Under the pieces are notes generated by a model, which was not told where the DNA came from, ran no database searches, and saw nothing but the letters and a program-made list of their open reading frames with translations. From NCBI RefSeq assembly GCF_003226555.1, contig NZ_QKQS01000006.1:101176-165175 (forward strand): 64,000 bases of DNA, read 5' to 3'. Origin of the DNA: Rhodopseudomonas palustris. Lineage in GTDB: Bacteria > Pseudomonadota > Alphaproteobacteria > Rhizobiales > Xanthobacteraceae. Each line of letters starts with the position of its first letter. Positions within the stretch are counted from its first letter, which is position 1. Positions 62,706 to 64,000 of this stretch are shown here, in pieces. The position numbers and the translations under genes are program-made.

Positions 62706-63176
62706 TCACAACACCTGATGCACGTCGATCACCACCCGGTCGGCGTGACGGGCGGCGGAGCCGACGAACAAATGCTGCATCAGCCACTGATAGTTCGGGT
62801 GGCCGGTTTCGAACCGCGGCCGGGTGCGGAAATAGATCAGCTTCGGATCGACCGGCTCGCCGCGCTTGAGCTTCTGCAACAACTCGACCGGCCCGAACCG
62901 GATGCCGATGTTCTCGACGTAAACCACCGCACCGTCGTCGGTCTCGAAGGCGTATTTGGCCTCCAGCTCGATCAGCTCGTTCGGCCGGATGATCTGGAAA
63001 TCGGCGCCCGACGGCAGGATCCTGGCGCTGATCCCCTCGCCCTTGACCTCGCCGCCGATCACCGGGATCACCCGCCGCACCCCGGCGCCGGTGTCGCCGG
63101 CCGAAATCACCTCGCCGATCCGCGCGGTGATGGTGAAGACGTATTTGGTTTCGAGGGTCGGGGTCATCGCGTCCAT
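62706..63176 (-). CDS. DUF3237 protein
   Basis: 156 residues. The conserved core FTITARIGEVISAGDTGAGVRRVIPVIGGEVKGEG and ILPSGADFQIIRPN matches DUF3237, a small single-domain beta-barrel-like family of unknown biochemical role. It is found beside the cou and TRAP genes in this group, so a role with aromatic acids is possible but unproven. Start ATG 63176 after a family C repeat; MTPTLETKY at 63164 is an alternative. Confidence 0.85.
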   Translation of the reverse strand: MDAMTPTLETKYVFTITARIGEVISAGDTGAGVRRVIPVIGGEVKGEGISARILPSGADFQIIRPNELIELEAKYAFETDDGAVVYVENIGIRFGPVELLQKLKRGEPVDPKLIYFRTRPRFETGHPNYQWLMQHLFVGSAARHADRVVIDVHQVL

Positions 63177-63186
63177 CCATTTTGGT

Positions 63187-63277
63187 CGTCATGCCCGGCC
63201 TTGTGCCGGGCATCCACGTCTTGCGGCGTCGATGATCTGCAAAGACGTGGATGGCCGGGGCGAGCCCGGCCATGACG
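63187..63277. repeat. Palindromic repeat (family C) between TRAP and DUF3237 genes
   Basis: Arms CGTCATGCCCGGCC and GGCCATGACG with complementary CATCCACG/CGTGGATG inner blocks. Same family as 37702-37791 in dnaE2. Located in the intergenic gap, as usual for such elements. Confidence 0.9.
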
Positions 63278-63288
63278 ACGTCTTCGAA

Positions 63289-64000
63289 CTACCCGATCAT
63301 CCGCATCGGCAGCCACAGCGCGATGATCGGGAACGCGATCAGGATCACCAGCCGGATCAGGTCGGTGACCACAAACGGCAGCACGCCGGCGAACACGGTG
63401 GACATGCTGACGTCCTTGATCACGCTCTTGATCACGAACACGTTCATGCCGACCGGCGGATGGATCAGGCCGAGCTCGACCGTCATCACGATGATGATGC
63501 CGAACCAGATCGGATCGAAGCCGAGCGCGGTGACCACCGGAAACACGATCGGCACGGTGAGAATCACCATCGCCATCGCGTCCATCAGGCAGCCGAGCAC
63601 CAGATACATCAGCAGGATCAGCGCCAGCACGCCGTAAGGCCCGATGCCGAGCCCGGTGAGGAATTCGGTGACGTATTGCGGCGTCTGGGTGATGGTGAGG
63701 AAATAGCCGAAGCACAGCGCGCCGATCAGCACGGTGAACACCGCAGCCGCGGTGCGGGTCGCCTGCAGCAGCGACTGCAGGATGCCCTCGCGATTGAGCT
63801 TGCCGCGCAGGATGCCGATCAGGAAGGCGCCGACGGCGCCGACCGCACCGGCCTCGGTCGGGATGAAGAACCCGCCATACAGCCCGCCGATCACGAACAG
63901 GAACAGCAGCAGCGGCGACCACACGTCGCGGAACGCGGCGAGGCGATCGGCCCATGAGCTCTTCGGCCCGGCCGGCAGGAAGCCCGGCCGGGCCACGCCG
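63289..64000 (-). CDS. TRAP transporter large permease (DctM family), N-terminus beyond window
   Basis: About 236 C-terminal residues are visible; the frame continues past the right edge. It has the DctM pattern: GGFFIPTEAGAVGAVGAFLIG, LIGALCFGYFLTI, LLMYLVLGCLMDAMAMVILTVPI and GLIHPPVGMNVFVIKSV. DctM is the 12-helix permease subunit of sodium-coupled TRAP importers. In R. palustris a TRAP system here (TarPQM) takes up aromatic acids such as p-coumarate; I infer the same. Its two partner subunits would be outside the window. Confidence 0.9.
   Translation of the reverse strand, partial: GVARPGFLPAGPKSSWADRLAAFRDVWSPLLLFLFVIGGLYGGFFIPTEAGAVGAVGAFLIGILRGKLNREGILQSLLQATRTAAAVFTVLIGALCFGYFLTITQTPQYVTEFLTGLGIGPYGVLALILLMYLVLGCLMDAMAMVILTVPIVFPVVTALGFDPIWFGIIIVMTVELGLIHPPVGMNVFVIKSVIKDVSMSTVFAGVLPFVVTDLIRLVILIAFPIIALWLPMRMIG

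Overview
The window reads as chromosome from a high-GC alphaproteobacterium of the Rhodopseudomonas/Bradyrhizobium group, most likely Rhodopseudomonas palustris or a very close relative. The support is: an imuA-imuB-dnaE2 SOS cassette with the alphaproteobacterial LexA box GTTC-N7-GTTC; ECF sigma/NrsF anti-sigma genes of the Bradyrhizobium/Caulobacter redox type; dispersed stem-loop repeats typical of Bradyrhizobiaceae; and, at the right end, a p-coumarate (cou) gene cluster in the order known from R. palustris.

Layout. (1) 1-5.9 kb, minus strand: ECF sigma factor, NrsF anti-sigma, a DUF2946 protein and two tandem paralogous TonB-dependent receptors, the last running off the left edge. (2) 6.1-9.3 kb, plus strand: an Ala/Pro/Gln-rich membrane-anchored protein, an enoyl-CoA hydratase and a TolC-type outer-membrane channel. 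(3) 9.3-20.2 kb: a siderophore-uptake locus. One minus-strand run encodes receptor, esterase, binding protein, permease, ATPase and siderophore-interacting reductase, with ATGA-type overlaps between the ABC genes. A second receptor and a divergent AraC (PchR-like) activator follow. The two receptor genes have related leaders of about 128 bp. (4) 20.2-29.6 kb: a CzcA-like RND pump with its adaptor, a CaiB-type CoA-transferase with a LysR regulator, a divergent NAD-dependent epimerase-like gene, and a methyltransferase.

(5) 29.6-34.7 kb: an island of about 5 kb inserted at the 3' end of dnaE2. It is bounded by a 97-bp direct repeat (93/97 identical) that is the last 97 bp of dnaE2. It carries a pentapeptide-repeat membrane protein, a small exported protein and an unrecognised 311-residue protein, with no recognisable integrase. 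(6) 34.7-43.6 kb: a DNA damage block. dnaE2, imuB and imuA run on the minus strand. Divergently across a single LexA box lie a radical SAM DNA-repair protein and a DUF4130-UdgX fusion. dnaE2 has a 90-bp palindromic repeat inserted in frame. (7) 43.9-52.3 kb: a branched-chain amino-acid-type binding protein, glycerate kinase, a heme-sensing adenylate cyclase, a DUF3124 protein, a CPA2 antiporter, and a Lys-rich protein beside a lipoprotein.

(8) 52.5-64 kb: the cou cluster. It has couR (broken here by an in-frame TAG), an ABC importer with a fused permease-ATPase, a diguanylate cyclase, a binding protein, a thioesterase, feruloyl-CoA synthase, an enoyl-CoA hydratase/aldolase, a DUF3237 protein and the end of a TRAP large permease. 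Related operator-like dyads lie in front of the ABC operon and in front of the hydratase-synthase operon, consistent with one regulator for uptake and activation of hydroxycinnamates. Loss of that regulator would be expected to leave both operons unrepressed.

The strongest leads are the LexA-linked repair module, the palindromic insertion inside dnaE2, the island at the dnaE2 3' end, the nonsense codon in couR and the twin receptor promoters. No tRNA, rRNA, CRISPR array or complete insertion sequence was seen.
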